64,000 nt of DNA from Diphasiastrum complanatum (taxonomy: Eukaryota > Streptophyta > Lycopodiopsida > Lycopodiales > Lycopodiaceae), in contig CM055102.1 of NCBI GenBank assembly GCA_029204225.1, positions 27,010,922-27,074,921 of the forward strand, given 5' to 3'. Positions 10,518-22,860 of the stretch are shown one piece after another. The number at the start of each line of letters is the position of its first letter. Within the stretch, counting starts at the first letter, position 1. Under the pieces are notes generated by a model that was not told the DNA's origin, searched no databases, and worked only from the letters and a program-made list of their open reading frames with translations. The position numbers and the translations under genes were made by a program.

Positions 10518-13500
10518 ATGTCATCCATGGGTGGATTCTTGTTAGAATCTTGTGGGAGACTAACATCCACAAATTATTCCATATGGAAAGTGAGAATGGA
10601 ATCACTAATGGTGATCCATGACCTCTATGATATAGTTCTTGGAGAGGAGATAGAACCTCAAGGAGGTCAAGAACAAGTAAAATACAAGAAGAAGGCTAGA
10701 CTGGCCTTGCATTGTTTAAAAATGAATGTATGCAATGACCTCTTGAAAGAGGTAGCTTCTTGTGTCTCAGCCAAAGAGGCTTGGGATTCATTAAAAGGCA
10801 TTTATAAATCCAATAACACTTCTAGGATACTCATGCTAAGGAATCAAGAGCTCCAAAGCATGAAGGGAATTGGAGAGAGTGCACAAGACTATGTGCTAAG
10901 AATTAAATCTTTGAACAAAGAAGTGGCTTCAATTGGAGATAAAATCCAAGATAATGAATTGGTACAAGTCATTTTGAATGGACTTGGTAATGAGTTAACC
11001 AATCTTGCCCAAACATTTGCCATTCAAGACCAACTTCCCACAATTGACAAGTTACATAATGTACTTGTGGCCGACGAGAGTAGGATGCTATATCAAAGCA
11101 AGGATGGGGTCTATGTCACTACAAGGTGGTGATGAGAAGGAAAACTTCACATCCACAAGCAAGAAAAAGTTCCAACCATTCAAGAAGCACCAAGGCAAGG
11201 AGACCAAGGGCAAAGATGGTGGATCTACCTCCAAAGGAAAGTACAAGAATAAAGAAAAATTAAAGTGTTTCTTTTGTGGAAAGAAAGGACACTTTGCTTC
11301 CGATTGCTTTAAAAAGAAGAATGCTGAAGGGAATGAAGATCATGGCAATCTTGCACATGAGGAGGAGGAGGAGGATGGTTTCAACACACCCTTGATGGTA
11401 GCATCAAATCCAACTTCAAGCAAAGACATATGGTGGATTGATAGTGGGGCTAGTTCCCACATGTCATACAACAAGGATTTTTTCTCTACTTTACTTTCTT
11501 GTAATGATTCTAAGAAATCTATATACACTACTAGTGATCAAGAATGTAAAATAGATGGTATTGGATCTATTCCATTGTGCTTAGGATCATCTAAGAGGAT
11601 AGATCTAGATAATGTCTTGTATATTCCATCTATAACTAAAAATTTGCTTAGTGTTGGACAATTGATGGATAATGGACTAGATGTACATTTCAAAAATGGA
11701 GTTTGTTCCATCTTGAAAAATGATAAGTGCATAGCTAGTGGCATTAAGCAAGGAAGATTTTTTAAATTGGATGCTAATGTGGCCATTGAAAGTGTGAACA
11801 TGGTTAGGGATGAGATGACACAAGTGGAGTTATGGCATAAAAGATTAGGCCATCCTAATCTTCAAGCAAAGGAATCCACATGGTCTCCAAGGAGCTTGCT
11901 CTCGGCCTCCCAAAATCAATCTCAAGATGTGGCAAGATATGTGAGGCTTGTGGACTTTCAAAGACTCACAAGTCATCTTACAAGAGATCCTTGACAAGAT
12001 CTACCTCTCCTTTAGATCTTATACATTCTGATGTACATTCCTTTTCACATGCTAGTAATGGAGGTGCCTTGATGTATGTGACTTTCATAGGTGATTGTAC
12101 TAGATTTACTTGGATAGATCTATTGCCAAAGAAGAGCCTTGTATATGAAGCTTTTGTTAAGTTTAAATCTCTTGTTGAGAAGCAACTTAGTTCTAACATC
12201 AAAGTACTAATGGACTTGATGTCTCTGACAATGGAAATAATCCACTCCTAATTTCACATTTGGTCCCAAGCTTGACTGTTAATATATCTCCAATAGAATG
12301 AGAGATTTTTGTGAGAATAATGGCATAAGAAGAGAGAGAGTTCACACACCCCCAACAAAATGGGGTGGCCGAGAGGAAAACTAGATCTTTATGTGAATGT
12401 GCTAAATCTTTGAGATTCGATGCATCTCTACCCATTTCTTTTTTGGGAGAGGCTATTACATGTGCTAACTTTTTGTGTAATAAGTTTCCAAGCAATGCCA
12501 TTGGTGGGATCTCACCATATCAAGCTTTGTATGCCATCAGCCAAGCGTAAAAGATTTAAAAGTTTTTGGATGTATTTGTTATGTCCATATTCCCTTGGAA
12601 ACAAAGAAGAAAGCTACGCAACTTCTCTCAAAGGAATTTTTGTTGGCTATAGTGAAAATAGCAAATGATATAGGATTTTTGATCCTATTTCAAGGAAAGT
12701 AAAAGTGAGTAAGGATGTCTTGTTTGATGATTCTCAAAGTTCCAAGATGTATGAAAGTGCATCTAATTCACAATGTGTCCAAGATCTTGCAAGGCCCGAG
12801 GAGGAGCTTCAAGGTGATGAAGTTTTGGAGGATCTACCTCAAGATCCAAGAAGTCCAAGGAGGAGATCTACAAGGCACAAGGCCGAGCCATCAAGGCTTA
12901 CCTACTTTGAGAAAGGACTACTTCTTACTCCTTCTTAACCACAATGCTTGAAGAGCCATCTAGTTTTGAAGATGCTAGTCAGTCACAATTTTGGAGAGAA
13001 GCAATGCAAGTAGAGTTTGATCCTTTGCTAGATAATCAAACTTGGGATCTTGTATACCTTCCACATGGGAAGAAGCCACTTTCTTGTGAGTGGATTTATA
13101 GATTAAAGTACAATCTAGATGGATGTATTAACAACTACAAAGCTAGGTTTGTTGCAAAAGGTTTTCATCAAACTAATGGCATAGACTATGATGAAACTTT
13201 TCCACTTGTAGAAAATCTTGTAACTATAAGGTTGATCATATGTATTGCTACTTCATTCAAATGGGATCTTTTCCAAATGGATGTGACAAATTCATTTCTT
13301 AATGGCTACTTAGAGGAGGAGATCTACATGTTGCAACCCGAGGGCTTCATTAAAGATGGAAATGAAGACAAAGTTTGGCACTTGAAGAAAAGCTTAGTAT
13401 GGTCTTAAGCAAACACCTAGAGCTTGGTACTCTAGGTTGCATACCATCCTCTACTCTATGTATTTTGTGATAAGTTCTTATGAACCTTCTTTGTATATCA

Positions 13501-13872
13501 ATTGCAATGATGGAAAGATCATCATCTTGGTTCCTTATGTTGATGTTATCATATTGACAAGAAATGTGATGAAGGCATAAGACAGGTAAAAGTTGCACTG
13601 TCTAGTGAATTCAAGATGGTAGATCTAGGACTTCTTAAGCTTATACTTGGAATAGAAGTTTCTAGAGGTAGTGATTTTGTTTTTATTTGTCAATCAAAGT
13701 ATGCTACTTCGATTCTTGAAAGATTCGGGATGAAACATTGGAAAGGGATTGACACCCCTATGGAGCATGTTGTAAAAGTTTCTAATGATGGTGATGATGC
13801 ATCCTTTGAGGACATCACACTTTTTAGAAAGCTTATAGGCTCCTTAATCTATTTGACAATCACTAGACCAGG
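10518..13872 (+). pseudogene. Ty1/copia copy A: gag to mid reverse transcriptase
   Basis: Gag starts MSSMGGFLLESCGRL and runs to a frameshift near 11100. The zinc knuckle is CFFCGKKGHFASDC and protease [11 protein letters not shown]. The pre-integrase domain has [11 protein letters not shown] second frameshift near 11870 leads into CEACGLSKTH and the first integrase Asp (LIHSDVHSF). The DNG block near 12215 is scrambled. Integrase resumes as VAERKTRSLCECAKSL. Further frameshifts occur near 12540 and 12940. Reverse transcriptase has WDLFQMDVTNSFLNGYLEEE, then VDLGLLKLILGIEV, and stops at ITRPG. There the sequence jumps to the pre-integrase domain of a second copy. At least five disabling lesions are visible. 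Confidence 0.9.
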
Positions 13873-16530
13873 GATTAGATGTACATTTCAAGCATGGAGC
13901 ATGTTTCATCTTGAAAAATGATAAATGTATTGCTAACGGTCTTCAACATGGAAGGTTATTCAAGTTGGATGCTAATATGATGGGTGGAAGTGTGAACATG
14001 ACAAGGGAGGAGATCACTCGAGTGGAATTGTGGTACAGGAGGTTAGGCCATCCTAACTTCAAAGCTATGGAGACCATGGTGACAAAGGAGCTTGCTAATT
14101 GGACTACCCAAAGCCATATCCAAATGTGGCAAGCTTTGTGAAGCTTGTGGACTCTCCAAATTTCATAAGAAAACATTTCAAAGTGCATTCATTCTCACAT
14201 GAATCTAATGGTGGAGCTCTTATGTATGTCACATTTATTGATGATAAATCAAGATACTCTTGGCTTTACCGGTTTTCTAAGAAAAGTGACGTATTTGAGT
14301 CCTTTGTAACGTTCAAAACTCTTGTGGAAAAGCAACTTAATGCTAGTTTGAAAGTATTAAGATGTGATAATGGAGGACAGTACATCTTTAATAGGATGAA
14401 AGAGTGGGCATTAGAGGGAGTTTACATGCACATACACTCCTCAACAAAATGGAGTGGCTGAGAGGAAAAATAGAACACTATGTGAGTGTGCCAAAGCATT
14501 GAGATTAGATGCATCTCTTCCTATTTTTTTTTTGGGAGAAGCTATTTTATGTGCAAACTTTCTATGTAATAGAATGACTAATAGTACCATTGAAGGACTC
14601 ACACCTTTTGAAGCATTGTATGGCAAAAAGCCAAATCTTAGTGATTTGAATATTTTGGATGTACTTGTTATGTACACATTCCTTTAGAAGTAAGGAAGAA
14701 GGAAGATGCTACCTCATTCAAAGGCATCTTTGTTGGTTATAGTGAAAATAGTAAAGCTTATAGGATTTTTGATCCTATTACCAAGAAAGTTGTTGTAAGT
14801 AGAGATATACTTTCTGATGAATCTCTCAATGTCAAAGAAAAGAAGCTTTCCAACAACTCTCATCTTGACAAAGGGAAGCAAAGAGAAGATTCTCAACTTC
14901 ACACCTCTTATTCTTTCTTGACTACTATGCTTGAAGAACCAACATGTTTTGAAGAAGCAATTAAGTTTCAAAGTTGGAAGAATGCTTTGCAAGTTGAGTT
15001 TGATGCTTTGTTGGAAAATCAAACTTGGGATCTTGTTGATCTACCTTATGGAAAGAAGCCTCTTACTTGTAAATGGACATATAGATTGAAATATAATCAA
15101 GATGGTTCCATTTGGCATAAACTCAATAGCAGGAATCTAAAATGAATTCGTGGAGAGAAGGGTGGAGGTCTATATATAAGTATAAGGCTAGACTTGTAGC
15201 AAAAGGAATTTTTCAAGTCAAAGGCATAGATTATGATGAAACCTTTTCTCTTGTTGCAAAGCTTGTAACCATTAGTAGATTGATCATATGTCTTGCTACT
15301 TCTTTCAAATGAGAGCTCTTTCAACTTGATGTGACAAATGCTTTTTTGAATGGATTCTTGGAAGTCGAGGAAATTTACATGTGCCAACCCAAGGGCTTCA
15401 TCAAAGATGGAGAAGAACACAAAGTGTGCTTTTTGAAGAAGAATCTTTATGGACTCAAGCAAGCACCTAGAGCATGGTACTCTAGGTTGCATTGTTATCT
15501 TATTTCCATTGGATTTGTTGTAAGTTCTTATGAACCATCATTGTACTACAAATGTAATGATGGAAAGATCATTATTTTGGTTTTATATGTTGATGATATA
15601 ATTCTCATAGGAAATGATCTTGATGGCATTAGAGATGTAAAAATTTTCTAGTCTAGTGAATTTAAGATGGTAGATCTAGGACTTCTAAAAGCTATACTTG
15701 GAATAGAAGTCACTAGAAGTAATGATTTTACTTGCATATGTCAATCTAAGTATGCTAGATCCATCTTAGAAAATTTTGGCAGGATAGATTGTAGAGGAGT
15801 TGAAACTCCCATGGAGCTAAGTGTAAAAGTTTCTAAGGAAAGTGATGAAGCATCCTTTGAGGACATCACTACCTATAGAAAGCTTATTGGCTCTTTGATC
15901 TATTTAACCTTCACTAGAAGAGATCTTAGCTTTTTTGCTGGAAAATTGAGTCAATACATGCAAAGTCCACTAATATGTCATTGGAAAAGTGCCAAAAGGT
16001 ACATCTCGGCTACAAGAAACTTTGGCATTGTGTATCAAGGGACTAATATCTGTTTGAGAGCATACTTGGACTCAAATTTTGTAGGTGACAAAGTGGATAG
16101 AAGATCCGCAAGTGCCTTTGCTACATTCTTATGTGGAGGAGTTATATCTTGGCTTTCCAAAAAGCAAAATACCATCTGTCTTTCATCAACTGAATCTGAG
16201 TACAAAGCTATGACAAAAACAACAAAGGAGATCCTATGGCTAAGAAGTATTTTGGAGGAGCTTCAGTGATCAAGGTTGAAGACATTCCATGTATTTATTG
16301 TGACAATCAAGCAACCCAACAACTTGCCAACAATCCAATCTTTCATGCTCGAACCAAGCACATTGAAATTTCACACCATTTTGTGCAAGCAAAGGAGGTT
16401 AAGCTCATCCATGTTCCATCTTCAGATTGTATGCTGATATACTTACCAAGACATTGACAAAGGATCCATTTGTAAAGTTAAAATTAGCACTTGGAGTTGT
16501 AGATAGATGCATGTTAGATTATTTACCAAG
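13873..16530 (+). pseudogene. Ty1/copia copy B: pre-integrase to RNase H
   Basis: Begins in the pre-integrase domain (KNDKCIANGLQHGRLFKLDA), parallel to copy A near 11700. The integrase follows with VLRCDNGGQYIFN and VAERKNRTLCECAKAL, and then FVGYSENSKAYRIFDP. Reverse transcriptase is interrupted near 15112-15177 by about 65 bp of unrelated sequence. It then continues with [20 protein letters not shown], a stop near 15310, LYGLKQAPRAWYSRL, and the catalytic LYVDDIIL near 15590. RNase H has SFFAGKLSQYMQSP, SSTESEYKAM and CDNQATQQLANNPIFHARTK. Frameshifts near 14160, 14450, 14690 and 16265 disable it. It ends at a polypurine-like GAGGAG. Confidence 0.9.
15112..15177 (+). other. About 65-bp filler insertion in reverse transcriptase
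   Basis: It lies between the codons for QDGSI and KYKARL, which are adjacent in related copies. The inserted bases are not copia coding sequence. No target duplication is obvious. It could be repair filler. Confidence 0.6.
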
Positions 16531-16545
16531 CTAGATTTTGAGGAG

Positions 16546-17320
16546 TGTGAAAATGTCAAAATCATGCTTGATCTAGTCCAAATCTATGTACATATCATGA
16601 TTACACATGTGTGGAGCCTGTTCTCACATGTGAATTAAATGCATATATTATTTAGATCAATCGTATAGGTTGTGCATATAATTTGATTTGAGATCTAGTG
16701 GCCAAAATGGCCAAAATCTAGATTCTAGCTATATGCCACATGGCACCTTTTTATTGGTAGAATGTGATACACCATGTTTAGGACTGATCTCCCATGTGTA
16801 GAGGTCTGCTCACACGTGTGGAAAAATCAGTAGAAGTCGAGTTTGGGCTTGTAGAATATTTTTATCTAAGTTCCTATAAGTCAGGGAAATTACCCAAAAT
16901 CAAGGAGGTGGCTTAAATGATGGAAGTCATGGACCATGTGCCAAGTTTGATGTGATTGATGGATCCTTAGGTGACTAGGCACCCTCACATGTGCCAGATC
17001 TGGTGACTCAATAGTAGCTCGAGATGCCACTCATGTATATATAGAGCCTCATTTGGCCATAATCAACAAGAAAGTGAAATCTTGGTTTTGGAGCATTTCT
17101 TGAGTATTTTAACTAGTTGTCTTGTGATTTTATGCTTCTATTGGATTCTAAGCTTAGTGTACTTCATTCTCTATTGGTAGTCCACGCTCTGACATGCTTT
17201 CACATGTGTGAAACTAGCAAGACAAAGTTTTGATCATATTTGATTGTTCTTGTGAGATTTCTTGATGTAGATTTGATCTAATGCTATCTAATCTTGTTGG
17301 TAGATAAATATAATCTAACA
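16546..17320 (+). repeat. 3' LTR of copia copy B (775 bp)
   Basis: Starts TGTGAAAATGTC right after a GAGGAG polypurine stretch and ends ATAATCTAACA. A TATA motif (TATATATAG) lies at about 17036. It shares only loose similarity with the 682-bp LTR at 46984. No 5' partner was found upstream of 10518. Confidence 0.75.
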
Positions 17321-17461
17321 CCCAATCACTCTTATGAATCTGATTTTGATCCATTCTTGGTCCTTTTTGTTGTACTTTCACATTGTCTACTCCTCTTCTG
17401 CTTTGGCGATTGCTCCGGTTGTAACCCCCTGGATGTTCTTGCTTCCTTTCTTTTTGGAGTT

Positions 17462-18328
17462 AATCTTACTCCTACTCACTCTAACTGCCCTATGATTCAA
17501 TCAAGGAAGTCACTCTCTTACAAACAGTATGCAGAAATGAACTGTTTCTAGCACAGTCTGCAGTTTTACATGCAAACTTCAATAGACGAGGAATGCGACA
17601 ATATTGTTCTACTCAACATTTCAGGCAAATTGAAGAACACAAGGGTGTGCGAGGAATGCGAGGAATGCGAAATACTGCAGATCTGCACGGATTTTGTACA
17701 GGACCTGTCTACGTCTTCACGCTCCAGTGCATAACCGATCTACGGATCAACTACAGGACTATTAATGATCTTGTAATTGTAAAATTAGAATAACACAAGA
17801 TCATCAAACAACTATATAAGGAAGTGAACAATTAAAGACATATATCTAATCCAAGAGATGAGATCATTGTAAAAGAATAGTATCGATCAGTCAGTATCTG
17901 ACTCCTCAGAGTTAGAGATCATTCAAAGAGAGAGAGAAATAATATTTTGAATTATAGCAATTACCTGTTTTTGTAAGTAGGATCACGCGCTCACGTGCAA
18001 CTGTCTTGTGATCATATCATTGTTACTACAACACTATTATACAGATTCACTATATTTCTATCATGTTGCATTCATGCTAAATGTTTAATTACCTCTATTG
18101 TCAAGAATATTAGTAACGAAAAATTGTATGGCTGTCATAGACACCTAATCATTTTGTAATTCTTTATGGCTATCTACGACACTGTACACTGATATTCATT
18201 ATCAACACAAAAAATGCTCCATTCTTAAAGTCTCGAAGTAATCCAGATCCTATTATCATTTTATTTTTGTTGTCATTTTTTTTTCTCTGATGGGCTGAGG
18301 CCTGAGATACCTTGCGTCGTTCCCATCA
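17462..18328 (+). repeat. Copia LTR (family C) followed by a primer site
   Basis: Its first 150 bases match the LTR start at 30884 (CTACTCACTCTAACTGCC, GAGGAATGCGACAA). The terminal TG appears to have mutated to AA. A strong TATA box, ACTATATAAG, is at about 17810. The end is placed at CCCATCA, before a degenerate primer site TGGTATCAGATTAG at 18332. No coding internal region follows in the same orientation. Confidence 0.65.
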
Positions 18329-18722
18329 GAGTGGTATCAGATTAGTAAGCAATACAAAAAAAAACCAAAAATTTGGTATCAAAGCCATGGTTTTGGATGC
18401 ACTAGAGTCTTGAGATTAAAAAAACCGAAATAAGTTCATATTTTAAAAGCTAGTTTATAAATGATTTGTGTACAATCTTTGTTCTTTGATCATCATGTAA
18501 GGATCGACCTCATAAATCCGATTGATAAATAAGTTTAACGGAGATGATTTCCACGTGTGAAAATTCAAGATGAGGATGATACTGATAAAAAAGAAGTAAC
18601 GGGGATACGTTAATGGTTCAATAGTCAGACCGGTTGAACCAGAACTGCTACCCATATGAGAGGCAAAGGATGGCAAAGCACTACCATTGTATCTCCAAAT
18701 TTGAAGGATACTCAGATAGCTC
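18329..18722. other. Unassigned sequence after LTR C
   Basis: Contains the primer-site-like motif and poly-A-rich leader. A minus-strand frame at 18455-18724 includes LNFHTWKSSPLNLF, which faintly resembles copia gag openings, but it is too degraded to call. Confidence 0.35.
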
Positions 18723-19535
18723 ATGTATCAACATCCATGTCCGCTCTCAAACCACTTAGGGAGCTTCCTATCAGGTGATCGGCTTCCTGGTGAAAATGTA
18801 TCCCACGGCACAGCTTTCTCCTTGCGTTTGTCACCTGCAACTTCAATCCTTCTTGCACCAAAAGGTTTATTTACTACCTCTCCAACCTGTCTCTTGAGGT
18901 TTAGTAGTAGTATCTTGAGATGTATCCTCGTGTCCATCACTAAGAAAGCTTAGAACTTTGATCTTCCTACTTGTTTGATTTTCGTCCAATGCTTTGAAGC
19001 TCTTGAAATTGTCAAATGCATCCAATTTCTTCTTCAAGAAGTAAATCCACGTCTTACGTGACATATCATCAATAAAGGTCATGAAATAGAAGGCTTTACC
19101 TAAGGACATAGTCCTTATAGGCCCGCATGAATCTGTGTGGATCAAATCTAGGATGTTCTTTGCTCTTGCAATACCACCTTTATTGAACTTCTCTTGATGT
19201 TGCTTCCCATACACACATGATTCTCACATTGACTTCAAGTGGTCTTCTATCGTAGGCAATCCTCTTACCATTTCCAAATTTCTCATCAAACTGAGGCTTC
19301 CTAAGTTCAAGTGACCAAGCCTCTTATGCCACAATTCAGTTTGCAATGGAATGGACGAGACAAATCCATGTTGCCCCGTGATTGTAGCATTCAACCTGTA
19401 CAATTTGGTGTTGGGCTCCCTTAAACCAATTTAGTGTTGGGCTCCCTTACACCATCCGCAATGACTTTGAACTTTTCGTTCACATCCTTCACAAAGCAAC
19501 GATCATGGGCAAATTCTACTTTCAACTTTTGATCA
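18723..19535 (-). pseudogene. Ty1/copia pre-integrase/integrase fragment
   Basis: On the minus strand it gives [20 protein letters not shown] (pre-integrase), then a stop near 19230. The integrase core follows (NILDLIHTDSCGPIRTMS, FIDDMSRKTWIYFLKKK), ending with a jump into spacer-like sequence (KPQETGWRGSK, RSPDRKLPKWFES). The zinc-binding Cys region is partly lost (ESCVYGKQHQ). A short tandem duplication of about 28 bp with core TTGGGCTCCCTTA occurs at 19404-19462. The right end abuts an integrase fragment of opposite orientation. Confidence 0.8.
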
Positions 19536-20948
19536 GTAATGGCATCCTACACTCCACAACAAAACGAAGTAGCTGAAAGAAAGAATCCAATACTTTTGGA
19601 TGCAGCACGATCCATGATGTCCAATGTTCAATTACCCAAGGAATTTTGGGCTGAAGCAATATCTACAGCCTGCTATCTGCAAAATTCTTCCAACACAAAA
19701 GCAGTCGACTCTAAGACTCCGTTTGAACTTGCCTCTGTTGTAGAAGCATTGTCAACGTCAGATGCAGACAAATGGAAATTTTCCATGGATGCTGAGTGTG
19801 AGAGATTTCAACAAGTTAAGTCATATTTTGGTAAATTGTCAATTGAGGTTAAAACTCATCGTAGACTTAGAGATAAACTTTTTGAAGCTATATTAGTTTA
19901 AAATATATTAAATAAACACTTTTAGAAAGTGTGAAAAAGTTGGTAGTCGAGTTTGAGAGAGATTCAAATTTGAATGTTGGGTACTTTGGATCTAGATCTA
20001 AAAATAGTAGGGTTAACATTTTGGAGGGAAAACCAAGTGGCCAAATAGGGTTTGGACCTATTATGAAAGGATGTAACTTGTGGAGAGAGACATCCTCTCA
20101 TCTCTTAGAGTTTGCATCTCATTTTGTATGTAGATGCTGATTTTTATACATTGGCAGGATTGTTGGTTTGTTTTTTTTTGTAACCAAAGATCAGGGACAT
20201 GGATTGGATCTTGAATGATCTGAAATCCTTCACACTGAGTATAACTGATTGATGAAGAACAAGACCTGGAGTCTTGTTGATCCTCCTGAAGGTACAAAAC
20301 TAATTGACACTAAATGGATCTTCAAACTAAAGCTTAAACCAAATGGATCAATATCCAAATGGAAAGCTCGACTAGTGGTTAAAGGATATGAGCAAGTATA
20401 CATGATAGATTACACTGACACTTTCAGTCTAGTGGTAAAGCATCAATCTATTCGAACCTTGTTGGCTATAGCTGTCGTAGAGATCTGGACATTCATCAGA
20501 TGGATGTCCAGACAACATTTCTTAATGGATACATACAAGAAGATATTTATATCTATCAACCAAAAGGTTACGTCGTTCAAGGCCAAGAGCATATGGTATA
20601 TAAATTGTAGAAGGCTCTATATGGGCTCAAGCAAGCTCCTAGGGCATGGTTTGAAAGAATTAATCACTTCTTGATGCAACACCAATTTACTTCTTGTTCT
20701 GTAGATTCAAATGTGTATCTCAAACATAAAGGGCCAAAAGCACTATATTTTGATGATTCTTTAATCATCAACAATTCAAATCAGTTATTGTTTGAAACAA
20801 AGTCTTTACTTTCACAAGAATTTTAAATGACTGATTTAGGCCCTATTCACTACCTACTTGGTATGGAGATCACCATAAATTGCACAAGCAGAAGGGTCAC
20901 TATAAGTCAAGAAGCCTATCTAACCAATGTACTTTGCAAATATTGCCA
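19536..20948 (+). pseudogene. Ty1/copia integrase/reverse transcriptase fragment, split by a solo LTR
   Basis: Starts in the integrase with ASYTPQQNEVAERKNPILL and LPKEFWAEAISTACYLQ. It jumps after SKTPFEL to the reverse transcriptase N-terminus (DADKWKFSMDAE), so the integrase tail is deleted. A solo LTR sits at 19797-20234. Beyond it the reading continues at LMKNKTWSLVDPPEGTKLID and KWIFKLKLKPNGSISKWKAR, then frameshifts. It resumes at MTDLGPIHYLLGMEI (20827). The catalytic YVDD block is degraded (LYFDDSLI near 20745). It is cut off near 20948 by the LTR of family E. Confidence 0.85.
19797..20234 (+). mobile_element. Solo LTR (family D) with perfect 5-bp target duplication
   Basis: Begins TGTGAGAGATTTCAAC and ends ATCCTTCACA. 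It is flanked on both sides by CTGAG (19792-19796 and 20235-20239). Its ends match the LTRs at 53635 and 56410 (read in reverse) and at 24364. It is 438 bp rather than about 650, because roughly 215 bp is missing after GACATCCTCT. The interrupted host sequence reads on through copia reverse transcriptase once the LTR and one CTGAG are ignored, which confirms the insertion. Confidence 0.9.
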
Positions 20949-21481
20949 TGTACTGTTAGTACATCCATGCTTATACATGCAAGATAATATACAATGTAAG
21001 CTTTGTAGGCCCAAAAGGAGCTATTAGCCTTAAGAACAAGGCGGTTCCCTCTTTAGGCCCTCCAAAGTAGTTAATAAGGATAATAGGCTAACAAGGGCCC
21101 AATCTAGTTTGAATAACACTTAACAAGGGCTAACTATCCCTCAAGATAGTTAAGTTTAGTTAAGTGAGAGCATTGTCTATAACTAGGCAAGAGACATCAA
21201 TTTGTGAATCTTTTGGCTCATTTGCAAGTGAGAGCTTCTTGCTTCCTCCTTGTGAATGTGAGCCATAAGGATCTCCATTGCTAGGTCTCATGTGCCCTAT
21301 CCACATGAATCAATGCTCATGTTCATAGTTTGTACTAATCTTTCCATCACTAATGTAATTCTATGGTGATCTCCATGTTTCTAGCTTTCTATGGACATGC
21401 TATCCTGATTGTCTTGTTCTCTTCTTGCTTTTAGTTTTACTTCATTGTTATTGCTATTAGTTTGGAATTTGGCACATGACA
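20949..21481 (+). repeat. LTR of family E (5' LTR of a truncated element)
   Basis: Starts TGTACTGTTAGTACAT, itself an inverted repeat with 7-bp arms, and ends GGCACATGACA. A primer site TGGTATCATAGC follows at 21486. Bases 20949-21100 are nearly identical to 33130-33284. It interrupts a copia reverse transcriptase. Confidence 0.75.
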
Positions 21482-22159
21482 TTTTTTGGTATCATAGCAT
21501 AGATCCTAAATTCATGATGATTCTATGTGAATTTCATTAGATTTGAGAAGTTTATTGCATTTGTAGCTTTCTTTTTGTTAATCTTTAAGTTTGAAAATTT
21601 CAGTTCTGTATAGATCAATTTTTTACATTCAAATTCATTTTTCAAAGGTCCTGTTGTAAATTTGATCTATTAAATCACATTCAATCATTGATCTGATCCT
21701 ATAGGCTGATAGAGCTTCTTGTTAGCTTTTCAAAAATACTAAGTTTGTGTGATTCGGATCAATATTGAGGAAGTTATGATCAAATTAGTGGAGTTGGGAC
21801 AGAATTGCCAAAAATTTTAAAAAAAATTGTTGGAATTTTCCAAGTGAGAGAGAATCACTTTAAATTTTTAACTCTGAAGTTTAGTTTCCGTGTAATATTT
21901 TTTTTAACATTCTTTATTTTGAAGTTTAAGTAAAAAAAGAACATAACTTAACCTACCTACAGTCTTAACTTAACCCTAACCTAACCCTAAGGCCCAAAAT
22001 ACCCCCCTCTACTACTCGCTACCCACGCGTCCACATCCGGCTCGGTCCACATCTACTCCACAACTGTCCTCCAGACCCGGCTCGGTCCAGATCTCCTCCA
22101 AGACTCTGTTAGCCCCCTCCTCGGTTAACTAATCAGAACAATGAGATTTAGCATTTCTT
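21482..22159 (+). other. Leader of the family E element, then unassigned sequence
   Basis: The primer site is followed by about 470 bases of T-rich non-coding leader. No gag was found. Near 21965-21992 a few TAACCCTAACC-like units occur, too few and irregular to call an interstitial telomere. The stretch 22010-22140 is GC-richer with CGGCTCGGTCCA repeated twice. Confidence 0.5.
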
Positions 22160-22860
22160 GCTAAAGGAACCGCCATCTCAGCGAACACAGAAGATGGGCG
22201 CAGAACAGAGGATCGATTATGAGATGGGTTTCTGGAAATCAACTTCGCCCATTCCACTCATAAATCGACCTTCCCCAAACTTATCAAGGGATCCATCACA
22301 AGCTGCAGCATCTTCTTCTATCTCGTTACCTTCAGCAGCATCAGTTCCCAATTTTCTACCTTATTTGAGAACTTTGCTGCAGTTTGGTTAGCGCCTCTTG
22401 TGGCAAATTCTCAGCTACCACTGTGCGTGACTGAACTTCCTCCAAATCGACATCCGGTAAAGGTTGTGCACGTCTGACTTTCTTTCCACCTTCACTAACA
22501 ACAAGAAGTGAAGAAGCTCGAAGTGCCGCAGCCACAACCGCATGAATTCTTAGTCAGACTTTTCATTTTCCTGAATGATGAGACAACAAGAATTGGAACA
22601 AATCCTTCTGGGTCCTTCTTCACAAACTTCATACGATGATTATCAGTAGGAGGATGTTATCACTGAAGTAGAACTCCACCTGTTTGGCAATTTTGGCCTT
22701 CAGATCCTCACTTGCGACAGACTTTAATGCAGGAGCTACTGTATCATCTGAAGAAGTTGTATATTGCCATCCGATCAATACTACCCATCTTACAGATGCT
22801 TGCTCAGTCCCCCTGATGAATCTGATTTAAAGTCGTCGAATACTCCAGCGAAAGTATACA
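22160..22860 (-). pseudogene. La-related protein 6-like pseudogene
   Basis: The minus strand gives a La motif: DLKAKIAKQVEFYFSDN, a frameshift near 22645, then MKFVKKDPEGFVPI and VVSSFRKMKSLTKN. After a second frameshift near 22528 comes AVVAAALRASSLLVVSEGGK, then KVRRAQPLPDVDLEEVQSRT and VVAENLPQEALTKL. La motif, then R.QPLP linker, then start of the RRM is the plant LARP6 order. LARP6 proteins bind RNA through the La module. The RRM is not readable beyond its first strand. Two frameshifts and stops make it non-functional. No intron interrupts about 350 bp, so it could be a processed copy, but the host gene structure would need checking. Confidence 0.75.

Noticed and set aside
21960..21995. 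CCCTAA-like units suggesting an interstitial telomere
   Set aside because: Only two or three irregular units; too few to distinguish from chance in AT-rich DNA.
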